Assembly (NCBI GenBank): GCA_002633025.1
Contig: NMRB01000139.1
Coordinates: forward strand, 180,137-244,136
Origin: Notospermus geniculatus
Lineage: Eukaryota > Nemertea > Pilidiophora > Heteronemertea > Lineidae
DNA length: 64,000 bases
Reading direction: 5' to 3'
Shown here: piece by piece, positions 10,857 to 21,474 of the stretch
How positions within the stretch are numbered: position 1 is the first letter of the stretch
Layout: each line of letters starts with the position of its first letter
Notes under the pieces: generated by a model
Told to the model about the DNA's origin: nothing
Seen by the model: only the letters and a program-made list of their open reading frames with translations
The model's database searches: none
Program-made: the position numbers and the translations under genes

Positions 10857-11101
10857 GGAAACCACTACTGATTTTCCACGCTGCGACTTGCTTTGCAACC
10901 TACTACCTGCGATTGAATACGATTGCAAGGAACTGATACCGGTCGCCGACCGATTGCCGACTGAAATCGACCGCATCTTCACCATTGGTGGAAACCACGT
11001 CTAGCGAGTCCACTACGGCGATCGAGTGCCCAGTTGCAACGCTACTCAGTTGCAAAGCAAGTCGCAACGCAAACACAGCTTGAAAATCAATGGTGGATTC
11101 C
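10857..11101. repeat. Foldback element (GCGACTTGCTTTGCAAC family)
   Basis: The arms gcgacttgctttgcaac and gttgcaaagcaagtcgc, with outer ggaaaccactactgatttt / aaaatcaatggtggattcc, define a hairpin of 245 bp. Related sequence (cactcgatcgccgtagtgga, ggttgcaaa.caagtcgc) lies in intron 5 of copies 3 and 5 (about 24795-24940 and 37920-38055). Confidence 0.7.
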
Positions 11102-11694
11102 TACATGTAGCTTAAGGATCTTATAGGTGCACCACTAAATATGTAGTATCGATATAAGGATGTACGACCGACTATGAGTTGACCACGATAACCACGGTAT
11201 GCACATCCACCGGCAAATACACCAATGTAATACTCGATGTACATGTAGTTTCATTGTGAACTATTTTGTGTTGTTCTTTTACGACCGACAGAGACGTCAC
11301 GAATTATGGCGACCGGACAAAATATATAATAAAGACGCCTGCCCTGAAAGTAGCATCACCAATGGAGTTCCTTCAGTAATTTTCCTTGTTCTTATTTGAC
11401 TAGCGTACAATGTGTGAGTCACACCCAGCGATCCAACCCAGTGCTTCTCGGTCCAGGGTTTTCGAATACCCTTCTTCTGTCCGAACAAAATTCACCAATG
11501 GTTCGGGAAAACGTTTGCGTCCCGATCGACCAAAATCCAGTTTAAAGCTGAACTTAATAGATATAAACCCGAAGGCACCTCCAAACTACCTCTGAAAACG
11601 ATACACCCTCTGGGACGGTCACAGTTGGTTTTACTTGCCACCACGCTCTTGGACAGCAAAGATCTCAGCACAGCTGCCAAATGAGAAAAAACGA

Positions 11695-11800
11695 AAAATA
11701 ATCTGTCATGGCACCGAGATTCGAACCCACAACCCTCTGATCGATTCGTGGCGCGTACAGAAAGAGGTGTGGCTATCATTCGAATGAAAGCCGTCGTGTT
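11695..11800 (-). repeat. tRNA-derived (SINE-like) fragment
   Basis: On the - strand the sequence gggttgtgggttcgaatctc contains a pol III B box (GGTTCGAATC), preceded at tRNA-like distance by an A-box-like 'tagccacacct'. A full cloverleaf cannot be formed, so this is a SINE or tRNA relic and not a working tRNA gene. Confidence 0.4.
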
Positions 11801-13157
11801 GGAAGGATGGCGAGTGCTCCCGCACGTCAGTACAAGTACAGTGCTGTAGGCATACATAAGCCTAGACAATAGGGTCAAGCTAGGCCTATACAATGTACAT
11901 GTAGATCCAACTACAGGCAGCTATTGACGACTAAGCACTAGCAAAAAGTAGCCCTCAAACAAAAAAATAACCATGATATGCCAAAACGGATAATATTCCA
12001 ACTTACCTGCATAACGTGAATCACTTTGTAAACTCCGAAAGGGCAGATAAAATCCTATTTACATGCCATTCTCACAAAGTTCCTAACCCTTCCGCCATCT
12101 TTGTTCCACTGACCAACGCCCAACGCCGCCTGAGTGCATGACCCTGTCTGCAGAACACGAAATGTACATACTAGGCCTACTCGGTCAACATGTAGGCCTG
12201 ACACACCCTTTATTGAACCCCAAATATAGGCCTAGATCGGTTACCTCAGTCGGGCACGTCATCCGCCCTTTCACTTACATGTACGCAGGATACAAAAGGC
12301 TGTGGGGTTCGAAACATACCAGGACCCATAACGTATATGGTAGGCCGGAGTGGACTTAATTCTTATTTAATGGACCCATTAAATGCTATTTTATGGATAC
12401 ATATATTCGGACAATTAATGGGTCCATTATTTCAGCCAATAGCGTCTTGTTTTTATATGGACTCATTAATTCGAATATATGGACCCATTAATTCGAATAT
12501 ATGTACCCATTAATTCGAATATATGGACCCATTAATTCGAATATATGGACCCATTAATCCGAATATATGGACCCATTAATTCCGACACGAACTTCCGCCG
12601 GTAAATACCCCATTCGACCAATCATAATGCAGTTTTGTCGGCGGAAGTGAAGTGGTGTGAATTAATGGGTCCATATAAAGCTGAATCCTGATTGGTGGAA
12701 TCCGGTATTTACCGGCGGAAGTTGTGTTGTATTTAATGGGTCCATACATTCAAATTAATGGGTCCATATATTCGAATTAATGGGTCCATATATTCGAATT
12801 AATGGTTACATAATATTCGAATTAATGGGTACATGTATTCGAATTAATGGGTCCATATATTCGATTTAATGAGTCCATATAAAAACAAGACGCTATTGGC
12901 TGAAATAATGGACCCATTAATTGCCCGAATATATGTATCCATTAAATAACATTTAATGGGTCCATTAAATAAGAATTAAGTCCACTCTGGCCTACCATAA
13001 ACGTAGTCGTCAATAGCTGGCTGTTGTTGGATGGATCTACATTGTATAGGCCTAGGCTTGACCCTATTGTCTATGTACGCCCACAGCATTGTACTTGTAA
13101 TGATCTGCGGAGCACTCGCCATCCTTCCAGCTCGACGGCTTTCATTCGAATGACAGC
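11775..13157. repeat. Large inverted repeat of 1.4 kb enclosing a second giant hairpin
   Basis: The left arm 11775-11932 (cattcgaatg, ccatc.ttcc.. inverse, agggtcaagctaggcctata, gtagatccaactacaggcag) and the right arm 13007-13157 are reverse complements with drift. The interior holds 12339-12996. Positions 11102-11690 show no gene. Confidence 0.6.
12339..12996. repeat. Giant 658-bp hairpin made of 'atggacccattaattcgaat' repeats
   Basis: The outer arms ggtaggccggagtggactta / taagtccactctggcctacc pair over a long distance. Each arm carries five or more tandem copies of a unit of about 22 bp (atatggacccattaattcga and its complement), and the words gcgtcttgtttttatatgga / aacttccgccggtaaata are also mirrored. 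It is non-coding. Confidence 0.8.
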
Positions 13158-13789
13158 GACACCTGGGGGTATTTGGGGTAATGGTGGTCTGAGAGAGGTG
13201 TTTGATGAAGGATCTGGATGTTTGAACTTCATCTTCCTGCCGCGCTGTGGCGTGGCAGGTATTTTTTTATTCGGCCAAAGCCATGGGGTAGTGTGTCGGG
13301 GTAAATCGTCGTAAAATTGACCTCAAAGCCTGACTTAAATTGCGCGGAATATCCGTCAAATCAGATGGGATTGCCACTTTTAATTACTATCGCACTTTCT
13401 CGAAAGACAAATGGTGGTTCCTTCTAAAACCTGGACAAAATATAACCTCAAACCAGGATTCGATTCCACACAGTGTGTATTCACCATGACTTGAGGTATA
13501 ATTTGGCTGGAAACCAACACTTGGAATCGATTGCCGACTGATTTCGAATGATCTGGTTATAAACGTATCGGTATGATATCAGAAGTTGCCAGAGCTGATC
13601 GATAATGCCAAAGTGGATAACAATGAGTGACAACATATTTCCAAAGAGGCAAATTCTTTGTTTCCAGCTACATGTACATCAACGGAATGCGAGAACTCCA
13701 AAGAAAGGACGNCTCAGTGCATTAAAGGGCATTTGAATAGGAATCAGTAGACTTATGCAACACTGCAAGTCGCTTCAAAATACATGTAT

Positions 13790-14567
13790 GGCTAAGGTTA
13801 CACCTGTTGAAAATACCCATGTTTTTCCAGACCCGTGTCAAACCCGCCTGTACGAAAAGCCCGGCGAGAGGTCACACTACTACATTTTAGTTGAGTAGCC
13901 CGGCGGCAGTTGCGCTGCATGCACTGACTCTTCGGTCATTTCTGTATTGGCACACATTGTTGGAGGCGCGAAAACGCTTAACGGCTGCGCCATCTGTAGC
14001 CGTGTGAAGAACTAACGAAAACACGGGGATTTCGAAAAGCACGGCGAGTTTGCCGTGTCTCAAAAACCCGTGTTTTTCAGACACGGGTTTCTTGAAGCCG
14101 GGCAATTCATAGGTGTGACCGCAAAAAAACCGGGGACTTTGGCCCGTATTCTAGAACGTTCCTTAACGTTAAGGTCCACCTTAGGTCTATTGTAAAACCA
14201 TCGAGAACAATAGATTTAAAGCCAGACACTATAGACAGATGGGTTATAATTGACGAGCATAGTCTCGGTCACCCAGCCGCTGTTTCGAATCTGGAGAACC
14301 GTAGCAGTACTGTGTGGCTGGCTGCGCAAGACTACGCACAGCATTGGGGATTCCCCAAGGGGATTCCCAAAACCTCGATGCAGGATAATGCTATAATATG
14401 TGGTTCTATGGTTCTATAGACTACGCACGCCTGTAGATGAGGTTGCACTAATATTTCGGCCGAACTGGGGAGTGGGTAGCGGTGCATAGTGTGCGGCTTT
14501 AAGGTGGACCTTAATGTTAAGGAACGTTCTAGAATACGGCCCTATATGTAGTGTAACCACGGCTTAT
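13790..14567. repeat. Foldback transposon (TGGTTACACTACAT family) carrying a nested MITE
   Basis: It starts ggctaaggttacacctgttg and ends atgtagtgtaaccacggctt. The internal cccgtgtttttc/gacccgtgtcaaaccc order is shared with 3208-3475. It is interrupted at 14141-14542 by a separate hairpin. A single unresolved base (n) is at 13712. Positions 13160-13790 have no gene. Confidence 0.6.
14141..14542. mobile_element. Nested MITE with GGCCCGTATTCTAGAACG termini
   Basis: The left end ggcccgtattctagaacgtt and right end aacgttctagaatacggccc are 20-bp inverted repeats, followed by paired cttaacgttaaggtccacctta / aaggtggaccttaatgttaa. It sits inside the 13790-14567 element, close to that element's right end. 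Confidence 0.75.
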
Positions 14568-15002
14568 GTCTAGATTGACCCTTATTGGAAATATCACTTC
14601 ACTTGCTGTGGTTTTTGGCCACTCCTCACCCTCCAGTTCAACTCATTCGTCCATATTCTGACCAATAAGAAAGGCCCAGCTGACGTGCTGACGTCCGTTG
14701 GTCACTTCTATTGGCTGAACCAGTTGACATTAACCTGCGGCTAATAAGTTAAAAATACGTACATGTATAAAGACATGGCTTCATGAGCTCGTTCATGTTA
14801 TAGGTCCGTAATTTTCGGTCGAATCACAGAAATTGGTCGACCGGCCGGCTGTTCCTTTGAGCTGCCACTTTGGCAGGCCACTGAATGAAGTCTTTCCATT
14901 GCTCGGCGCAAGGAAGTAACTGATTGGTTCCTTATTATCAATTACATCCAATCGCCGCGGTGGAATGAACATCAGGTCTCATCTCTTCTGTATACGATGC
15001 CA

Positions 15003-15364
15003 TAAAGCCGAGAGCAGATCGACCTTGCGACTGGAAGCAACTGAACGCAACAGTCGCTGTCGATATGAGCGGACAACGCACATCGACTACGACTGGTCAT
15101 TGCGGCAACAAGTGGCACAATCCAGTCTTCAATCCGGAGCGCGCACATCGACAGCGACTGAAGAGAACTGGAAAACGAGTAGAACGTGAGCAACTGGCTG
15201 GAACTAGCGGAAACGGTCGGCAATAGCGTTGCCGGGGTGCGCACATCGACCTGTTTGAGCAACTGATCAGTTGCTGCTGTTTCCAACCAGTCGCCCACCG
15301 TTGCCGGAAACGCCATTGCCGGTAGTTGCTTCCAGTCACAAGGCCGATCTGCTCTCGGCTTTAC
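15003..15364. repeat. Foldback element with TAAAGCCGAGAGCAGATCG arms
   Basis: The arms taaagccgagagcagatcg / cgatctgctctcggcttta and gcgactggaagcaact / agttgcttccagtcac pair, with several internal complementary blocks around cgcacatcgac. Positions 14568-15003 have no recognisable feature. Confidence 0.7.
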
Positions 15365-15400
15365 TGAACCAATCCAAGTTTATGAAAATTAATGAAGGAG

Positions 15401-15585
15401 TCAAATACCAATGTCTGATCAACTAAGTGTTCAAATATCAATGCCTGACGAAATAAGTATTCAAATATCAATGTCTGACAAAATAAGTATTCAAATATCA
15501 ATGCAGACCAAATATTCAAATATCAATGCCAGACAAAAAACGTATTTAGGCCTAAGTATCAATGCGTGACAAAATAAGTATTTTC
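15401..15585 (+). repeat. Tandem repeat, about 30-bp unit
   Basis: About five to six copies of 'ttcaaatatcaatgcctgac' plus 'aaataagta', with small deletions in the later copies. Reading frames running out of it (15562-15999) are not supported as genes. Confidence 0.75.
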
Positions 15586-16155
15586 AGTTCACCAGATTTC
15601 ACCAGACGTTTTCCAGAAAAAGCACCGAATATTGGATCGCAAATATATGGTTACCCCAGGCTGCCATCTTGGAAAATGACTTTGGCACATAAATTACTCA
15701 AGTTAGAATGTTTTGACGTTGAAATTTTGTCCATAATCACATTACCCTGCAACTCGAAGCTTGCCCTGGAACATTTCGATTTGACATTTGTCATTTTGTT
15801 TTTCTGGTACATTCACCCAGGTCAGCACATGGTCCCTGGACCATTTCATTTCATTTGTCGGATAATGATTGTTTTATTGACTCAGAATGGATGGTGTCAT
15901 ATTTATCAGCGTGCTAAGGCCACAAACCACATTTGCCCCTTATTTCAAAACTGGGTTGATGCGATCGGAGTTGGAGTGCTCTACATTCGGGGCTGCTGAT
16001 TGGCGCAGTGTCTCATTCACAATGAAGGGGAAGAAGTGCACACATTTCTCGTATTCGAATTGGTCAACTTGCAGGAACACGCATGGCACTGGACAAAACG
16101 AAAGACATCGAGTGAAAAAGGTAACTTCGCGCTGATGAAAAACATGTGCCTTTAA

Positions 16156-16370
16156 GGAACACTGTATGCTATCTCTTTGCGGTATTTTGACTGCCGACGT
16201 AGAGGGAGCCACCTAGCAGAAGCAATACGAACTACAAAAAACATTAAAATGTACGTAGTACATCGGGTCCATTCGCCGACAGCGTAGTTTCTCCCTGGAG
16301 TGGCGTGCACGGAGATGGTGGTGCCGGCTGTCGAGAAAAAGTGGCAAACAACGGGCTCCTTTAATAACGT
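16156..16370. mobile_element. TTAA-flanked MITE, family A (second copy)
   Basis: Bounded by TTAA (16152-16155 and 16371-16374). The right end cgggctcct matches 10149-10345, and internal gactgccgacgta, gccacctagc, cgggtccattcgccgacag and ccggctgtcgagaaa match the copies near 47 kb. The left terminus (ggaacactgt) is diverged. Confidence 0.7.
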
Positions 16371-16431
16371 AGGTGTACCCCGTTAAAGCTGTAACTAGTC
16401 GATAGGAAATTAATTTTTGCCTTGTAGAATT

Positions 16432-16855
16432 TACAGTTGAGGTCAGAAGTTTACATACACTTTGGTAAAAAATATTCAACTCAAATTTTCAAAAGGTTTT
16501 ATTGTTCTTACAAATACTTTTTTCATGGGGAATTATACTTAAGATGTCTAATTTATTTTCTTGCTTCATTCATTGATTGCAGTTTCTTTATTTCAGAGTT
16601 ATGTAACATAGTTCGTTATTTCCCAGAAATACAGTGGTTCAAAAGTTTACATACACTATACATTGGTACTTGTAGCATTGCCTTTTACAGCCAGAACCTG
16701 ACTAGGACATCTAGAATAACCATCCACAAGTGTCTCTCAATACTCTTGAGGAATTTGGGTCCATTCCTCTTGACAGTAGTTATGTAACTCGGTCAAATTT
16801 GTTGGTTTCTTGCTCTGACTCATCTGCTAAGCTCATTTAAAACGTTTTCAATTAG
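16432..16855 (-). mobile_element. Tc1/mariner (Sleeping-Beauty-like) element, truncated
   Basis: The left end tacagttgaggtcagaagtt runs on into tacatacactt, very like the terminal repeats of the fish and invertebrate Tc1 elements with IR/DR structure. A second direct repeat, agtggttcaaaagtttacat, occurs at about 16632, as expected for an inner DR. Beyond it the - strand contains words typical of the 3' end of a Tc1 transposase (gaggaatggacccaaattcc, equivalent to the EEW.qIP segment, then ttgagagacacttgtggatgg). The frame is broken, and the element stops where a GC-rich foldback begins near 16857. Only one end is present. Confidence 0.75.
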
Positions 16856-17092
16856 ATTTCAGCCGCGGTTTCGTCACTGCCCGACAAATCCTTTGTTATA
16901 TTCTCGGTCCGCTGCCTTTTAACAAAGCATTTTCTGCCGCTGCGTTTTCCCGCTGCGTGAAAAGGCGATAGTGGGTTCAGGCCTTTAACAACCCATTCCC
17001 GCGATTTTCGTGCCGCGCGATGTCGCATCCTTTGTCCACGACCAACGCGGCGGAAACAAACAATGGTTTCGAGCGTCTGCGGCAAGAAAATC

Positions 17093-17337
17093 GCAGCCTA
17101 ATTCATACTTCGACGCACGACCATCGCCGGTGACCGACGCGCGGTCTTGCGTTCGACGCCGACCCCGTCGTCCGATTTGGTCGCTGTCCGATCGCGAGGC
17201 TGTAATTACTTGACTCTTTTCATGACGGGTCGCCGTCGCTAAAGTACGCTGAACTATGAATCAATTCCGCGAAGTCGGCGTCCAGATTTGATCGCGCGTC
17301 AGACGCCGATGGTCGTGCGCCGAAGTAACTAGGCTTG
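17093..17337. repeat. Foldback element abutting the orphan ORF
   Basis: The arms agcctaattcatacttcgac / cgccgaagtaactaggct and cgcacgaccatcg / cgatggtcgtgcg pair, and the interior has gacgccgac / gtcggcgtc. Its right edge coincides with the place where the long ORF at 17335-18330 becomes open. The GC-rich stretch 16857-17093 has partial self-complementarity but no clear termini. Confidence 0.6.
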
Positions 17338-18330
17338 ACTCGAATATTGCTGACGGGTTCTTCCTCGGTAGGTAACACGGGAGATTCAGGACCCTGGTTG
17401 ATCAGAGTGTCTCGAGAGATAACTACTATAAAAGAATGGGCTTTGTGTTGTGTGGACAATATTTTCGTTATCATTTCAAGGGATTTATTTACCTGCTGGT
17501 TCTACGGAGTTGAACTGTCACTTAAGGAACAATTAGAATACAAACACCGTTGGAAGTTTAACATGAAGGGTATAATTAGCTATCCTAGCCTCAGTGGAGA
17601 TCGAATTATCACGAAATTTAGAAATTTCACTCGTTGGGAGAAAACATCGTCGTGGATTGTTTCCAACTTACACGGAAAGGTGGTAGCACCTATTCTTCTG
17701 CCAGCAAACCTGGCGAAACAAAATTATCAACAAGTAATTCTTGGAACGAACCGAACTGGGCCTAATAAAGCATTTGCTTTATTGTCATCTCATTCCTATG
17801 GTAAAAAGGCACGTTTATATATGTTTGATACTCTGTTTGAACATCTTCGCATGCGACTATTACTGGTTAATGAAACATGCGTAGACTCCAGGCGTGGCGG
17901 GAGTTACCTGCTTCTGAGAGAGGGTTTGGTTTTATTGTCTTTATATGGTACAAGGAAAACTCGATATGTCTTCACTAAAGCATCTGGCTACAAAAAGAAG
18001 TATCCATTTCTTGTTGGGGCAGAATCGAAAACGTTTTTTCAGACCAATAGGTTAGACGTATGGGATCAATCAAATGATATATTTCTATTTCTTCGCTGTA
18101 TGAGAAGGAAAATGGATTTACTCTTTAAGATTCCGATCTGTGGGCCATTACCCTACCATAGTGTCCAACAACCACAGCGTATCAATGGACGTTTTGAACG
18201 GTATTCTTACCCAGCAGCGAATTCCTACGGCGGCTTGGTCGTGTATAATGTGCTGAGAAATAAAAAGTCAGAGTACTACCAATTGCTTTTATATCAACAC
18301 CAACCTGAATGGAAGGTCTCATGTTACTAA
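17335..18330 (+). CDS. Unrecognised intronless ORF (up to 331 codons; 255 aa from first ATG)
   Basis: The frame is open from just after a stop at 17326-17328 to TAA 18328-18330. The first ATG is at 17563, giving 255 aa. The upstream 76 codons are also open but lack ATG, so they may be part of a truncated gene or an exon. The opposite strand has many stops in register, and a run this long is unlikely by chance in about 44% GC DNA. The protein is basic and rich in Tyr, Leu, Arg and Lys, with patches such as RLYMFDTLFEHLRMRLLLV (about residues 84-102 of the ATG form), RRGGSYLLLREGLVLLSLYG and SEYYQLLLYQHQPEW near the C-terminus. There is no signal peptide, clear membrane span, zinc finger or transposase motif that I can name. 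It does not resemble the flanking ependymin-like genes. It begins at the edge of a foldback element and lies downstream of a Tc1 fragment, so a transposon or viral cargo gene or a retrocopy is possible. Confidence 0.4.
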   Translation: MTRILLTGSSSVGNTGDSGPWLIRVSREITTIKEWALCCVDNIFVIISRDLFTCWFYGVELSLKEQLEYKHRWKFNMKGIISYPSLSGDRIITKFRNFTRWEKTSSWIVSNLHGKVVAPILLPANLAKQNYQQVILGTNRTGPNKAFALLSSHSYGKKARLYMFDTLFEHLRMRLLLVNETCVDSRRGGSYLLLREGLVLLSLYGTRKTRYVFTKASGYKKKYPFLVGAESKTFFQTNRLDVWDQSNDIFLFLRCMRRKMDLLFKIPICGPLPYHSVQQPQRINGRFERYSYPAANSYGGLVVYNVLRNKKSEYYQLLLYQHQPEWKVSCY

Positions 18331-18778
18331 TGCCCATCTTCACTGAGTTCAGGTCAAGACTCGGCTTCTCCTCACAAGAGGTTAGCGATTTCTACACGAT
18401 GCATTATGCAGAATGCTAATGCCCGGTTGCTCAGCCTTGGCTTAAACTGGATTTTGGTCATGAATTTTCGATAACAAGCCACGTTTAAGCCCGCAGTCGT
18501 CATTTTAGTTACATGAATCGAAAAGGGCAGCGTCCATGTGTAGGGAATCCAGGGGCACTGCCAATTTCGAGTCATGTGACTACAGCGACGACTGCGCAGT
18601 GAGCAAAAGACGTAACGAGATAGCTTACATTCAGTTGGCGCAAGCGGTAATTACGGTTTTTGTCACGTGTGGCGAAAACAATCTGGTTAGATATTTAAGG
18701 AAAAAATCATTTCAGAAATTGCCCGCAAGAAACATTCTTAGGCTGCGATTGCATATGGTAAAGAGCCTGTCTGGCTTA

Positions 18779-19107
18779 AGGTGACCTTCCACTGGAGAGT
18801 TTTCTGTCGCAATTTTCCTTTTGTAAACTGTTGCAGGTGGACCAAAATTTGCTCGTGTGTCTATTGTTGAAGACTACTACGTACTGTTTGAAAAGATTGC
18901 AGACATTTCTGTCGAGGAATAACACATGTTCTATTCCTCGACAGAAATGTCTGCAATCTTTTCGAACAATATGTGGCAGTCCTCAACAATAGACACACGA
19001 GCAAATTTTGGTCCACCTGCAACAGTTTACCTTGGAGGAATTATAATTCCTCCAAGAGTTTACAAAAGGAAAATTGCGACAGAAAACTTTCCAGTGGAAG
19101 GTCACCT
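18779..19107. mobile_element. Hairpin MITE with TTA target duplication
   Basis: It starts aggtgaccttccactggaga and ends ccagtggaaggtcacct, with TTA on each side (18776-18778 and 19108-19110). The arms pair along nearly their whole length (about 150 bp each, for example gtggaccaaaatttgctcgt, gaaatgtctgcaatctttt). The right arm carries an extra small palindrome, ccttggaggaattataatt/cctccaag (19030-19057). The 3-bp TTA target suggests a PIF/Harbinger relative (inference). Confidence 0.8.
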
Positions 19108-19218
19108 TTAGACTAAAACGTCTCTCTAAAAACCTGGATGTTGTATAAAGATGTAACACTTTTGATCAAAGAAAGATTTTGATTAACAACATCCCATTAA
19201 CTCAGGGCCTATTCCTTA

Positions 19219-19350
19219 AGGCTTCCTTTACATTGAAGTATACGGTATACGAAAACGCCTGTCAACAAAGGCTTCCCGAGGATTCACGACCGTGAAGTCA
19301 TTGTTAACCTGCGTTTTCGTATACCGTATACTTCTATGTAATGGAAGCCT
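19219..19350. repeat. Foldback MITE with AGTATACGGTATACGAAAACGC arms
   Basis: The arms gaagtatacggtatacgaaa / tttcgtataccgtatacttc pair inside aggcttcc / ggaagcct ends, flanked by TA. A single right arm of the same family lies at about 21345-21385. Confidence 0.7.
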
Positions 19351-19760
19351 TACGTATACAACTTTTAATAAGGTTGATGATGGAGTATGTTAAAAAGTAA
19401 AAAAACACTATTTAAGTGTGTTTGAACGCCTGCAACCCATGAATAAAATGTATTATATCGTTACTGGACTCGGGAGTCGTACGGTGATAAAGCCATTAAA
19501 ATCCGGGGCCAGTGGCTGTGGTGTTTTTTTACAAAATTGTTGTACACATGTACTTTTTTATCTTCTGATTATATGTGCCTATTTTTGATGACATTAGGAA
19601 GTTAGCGACTATAATGCTGATCAAGATGCTTTTTGTTTCATTGAAAAATTCCAGCTGGTTAAAAAGTTATAACATATTTAATAGATTTGGTCGGAGGACA
19701 ATTTTGGGCCTAATTTGATGACGTTATCTCAGGAATTTGCATAATGAAATGAGCATGAAA

Positions 19761-19851
19761 GAGCCGGGAATGAAATCCCATTATGGCCCGGGCTGGATTC
19801 GAACCCGGGACCTGCGGCTTCCTAAGCGGACGTATCAGGCTCTTGTTGACC
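19761..19851 (-). repeat. tRNA-derived SINE-like repeat
   Basis: On the - strand ggtcccgggttcgaatccag contains a canonical pol III B box (GGTTCGAATCC), preceded by an anticodon-arm-like ccgcttaggaagccg. A full tRNA fold is not possible. An identical copy at 32938-33028 arises from the large duplication. Confidence 0.5.
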
Positions 19852-20169
19852 TTTTCGTACTGAGGTGAGATAAATGCAACGAATTACAATAAAGAAAAAG
19901 TGTGCTCATTTGCAAAGTAATCCGTTATTACCCTCCTTGTAATCTCCATTATTTCTATTATTGATAATTAAGATGAATTGTTGCACATTAACTCAAGCAA
20001 TTTCTGAGATTTCACAAAGCTGTTGGCCGGGAAAAAACAAAGATAATTGGAAACGGTCGAGGTTGTGCGGTATTAGTATCAGCGTTCCGTTTCATGACAA
20101 GTAGGGTTTTATTTAATCAATATGATACACGTGAATATACAAATTTTATGGGTGGAACGAAATCACGAC

Positions 20170-20447
20170 AAACAGAACGATTGTATACTTGTCGATGTAA
20201 CGAGGGACAGAAATGATTGCTTGACAAAATAGAAAATGCCATAAAAACACGAGAACACGCGCAAACCAGGCGTCTGGAGAGAGCAGTCCACTTCACAAAT
20301 AATACGAAACAATATTCATAATGCAAGTAATTATAAAGAATGTTGGTAGGCCTACATAAGTTTGGACACGAGTTATTCAGTTGCCAGCGATAGGTTGGTT
20401 GGGACACAATATTTGGCGGGAGATATATTTGGCGGGAGATATATTTG
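20170..20447 (+). promoter_or_regulatory. Promoter and non-coding exon 0 of copy 3
   Basis: Conserved blocks cagaacgattgtatacttgt, acagaaatgattg, aaatgccataaaa and acacgcgcaaa lead to a TATA-like cctacataagtttgg (20351-20365). The exon ends at the donor atatttg|gtaagtcagttcg (exon end 20447). Compared with copy 5 (cctatataag) the TATA box here carries a T-to-C change. The repeat ggcgggagatatattt is present twice. Confidence 0.6.
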
Positions 20448-20961
20448 GTAAGTCAGTTCGGTCTCACTATTTGCTTTTTTCAACCATCGTCATCGTGAAT
20501 CGAAATTAAAAATGACAGCTGTCATCGCCGCTTGAATGTAAAACTAAACCCAGGTTTATGAGCAAAAACCGTAGTTTTACCAACCTCAAACTTAAGTTCA
20601 ACTCCTCATACTGCATGTACTCACCTAAAGCATGGCGCACACGAGCGACTAAAATGGGGCGACTACCGATGCGACTACTAGGTCGCATGCGATAATTACC
20701 TTTGAGGTCGATCAGTGATGTCATCCACGACATCACTGATTTCCCAGTGAAGCATTTGTCGCAAACGAGTCAAAAAAAAACTAAAAAAACTAAAAATATG
20801 TTCAGTCGCTCCTGTAGTCGCAAGGCTAGTCGCCTAGAAAAATCGCTTGTGTGCGCCATGCTTAAGATCCGAAGTCGGACAATTCCGCAGTTCCAATACC
20901 GCCTCCATGGGCTGACGGAGGATTTCGCTTATCTTTTGTTTGGAAATTTTACACTTTAACT

Positions 20962-21171
20962 GGCCGAATTCAAAAAGGGTGTTTAAGACTTGGGCCTGCT
21001 TTCCATTGGAGCGTTTCCGCGCGCGGAAACGCTCGAAAGCATTGTTATTTTCCGCGTCGTTGATCACGGCGCGGAAAATAACAATGCGTTCGAGCGTTTC
21101 CGCGCATGGAAAGCCGGCCTTAGACGCGTGTAACTTCGTCAAATATGATGGTGGAAGTCTGTGCATTTAGT
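20962..21171. repeat. GCCGTATTCAAAAAGG-family MITE split by a second MITE
   Basis: The left part (ggccgaattcaaaaagggtg, 20962-20990) and the right part (ttagacgcgtgtaacttcgt, 21119-21171) match 2263-2402. Between them, 20993-21118 is a separate hairpin whose arms are ggcc(t)gctttccat.ggagcgtttccgcgc and complement. Confidence 0.65.
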
Positions 21172-21178
21172 TAAGTTA

Positions 21179-21309
21179 AGGCCCGTTTCCACTAGAGCGT
21201 TTTACGCCGCATGATGCGTCAAATCTTTTGTTATTTTCCGCCGCTCTGCTTCCAAACAATGGGCGAAGCGTCAAAACGCGGCGTAAAACGCTCAAGTGGA
21301 AACGGGCCT
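21179..21309. mobile_element. Hairpin MITE with TTA target duplication
   Basis: The ends aggcccgtttccact(a)gagcg and cgctcaagtggaaacgggcct are inverted, with TTA flanking on both sides (21176-21178, 21310-21312). The inner arms ttttacgccgc / gcggcgtaaaa pair. It lies in intron 0 of copy 3 and is absent from the corresponding place before copy 5. Confidence 0.75.
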
Positions 21310-21474
21310 TTACACGGTCGCGAATCCTTTGTGAGGCTTTGTTAACTGGCGTTTTCATATACCGTATACTTCTATGTAATCGGGGCCTTACAGTAGGAGT
21401 GCTTTGTGAATAAGGTCCCAGTTTTCTATCCAACCAACAATGTCCTCAACTGCAGTTCCTTTTCTTTCAGGACC

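Noticed and set aside
19761-19851. tRNA gene on the - strand
   Set aside because: The B box is canonical, but the T stem and acceptor stem do not pair and the block is duplicated within a larger repeat. It is called SINE-like.
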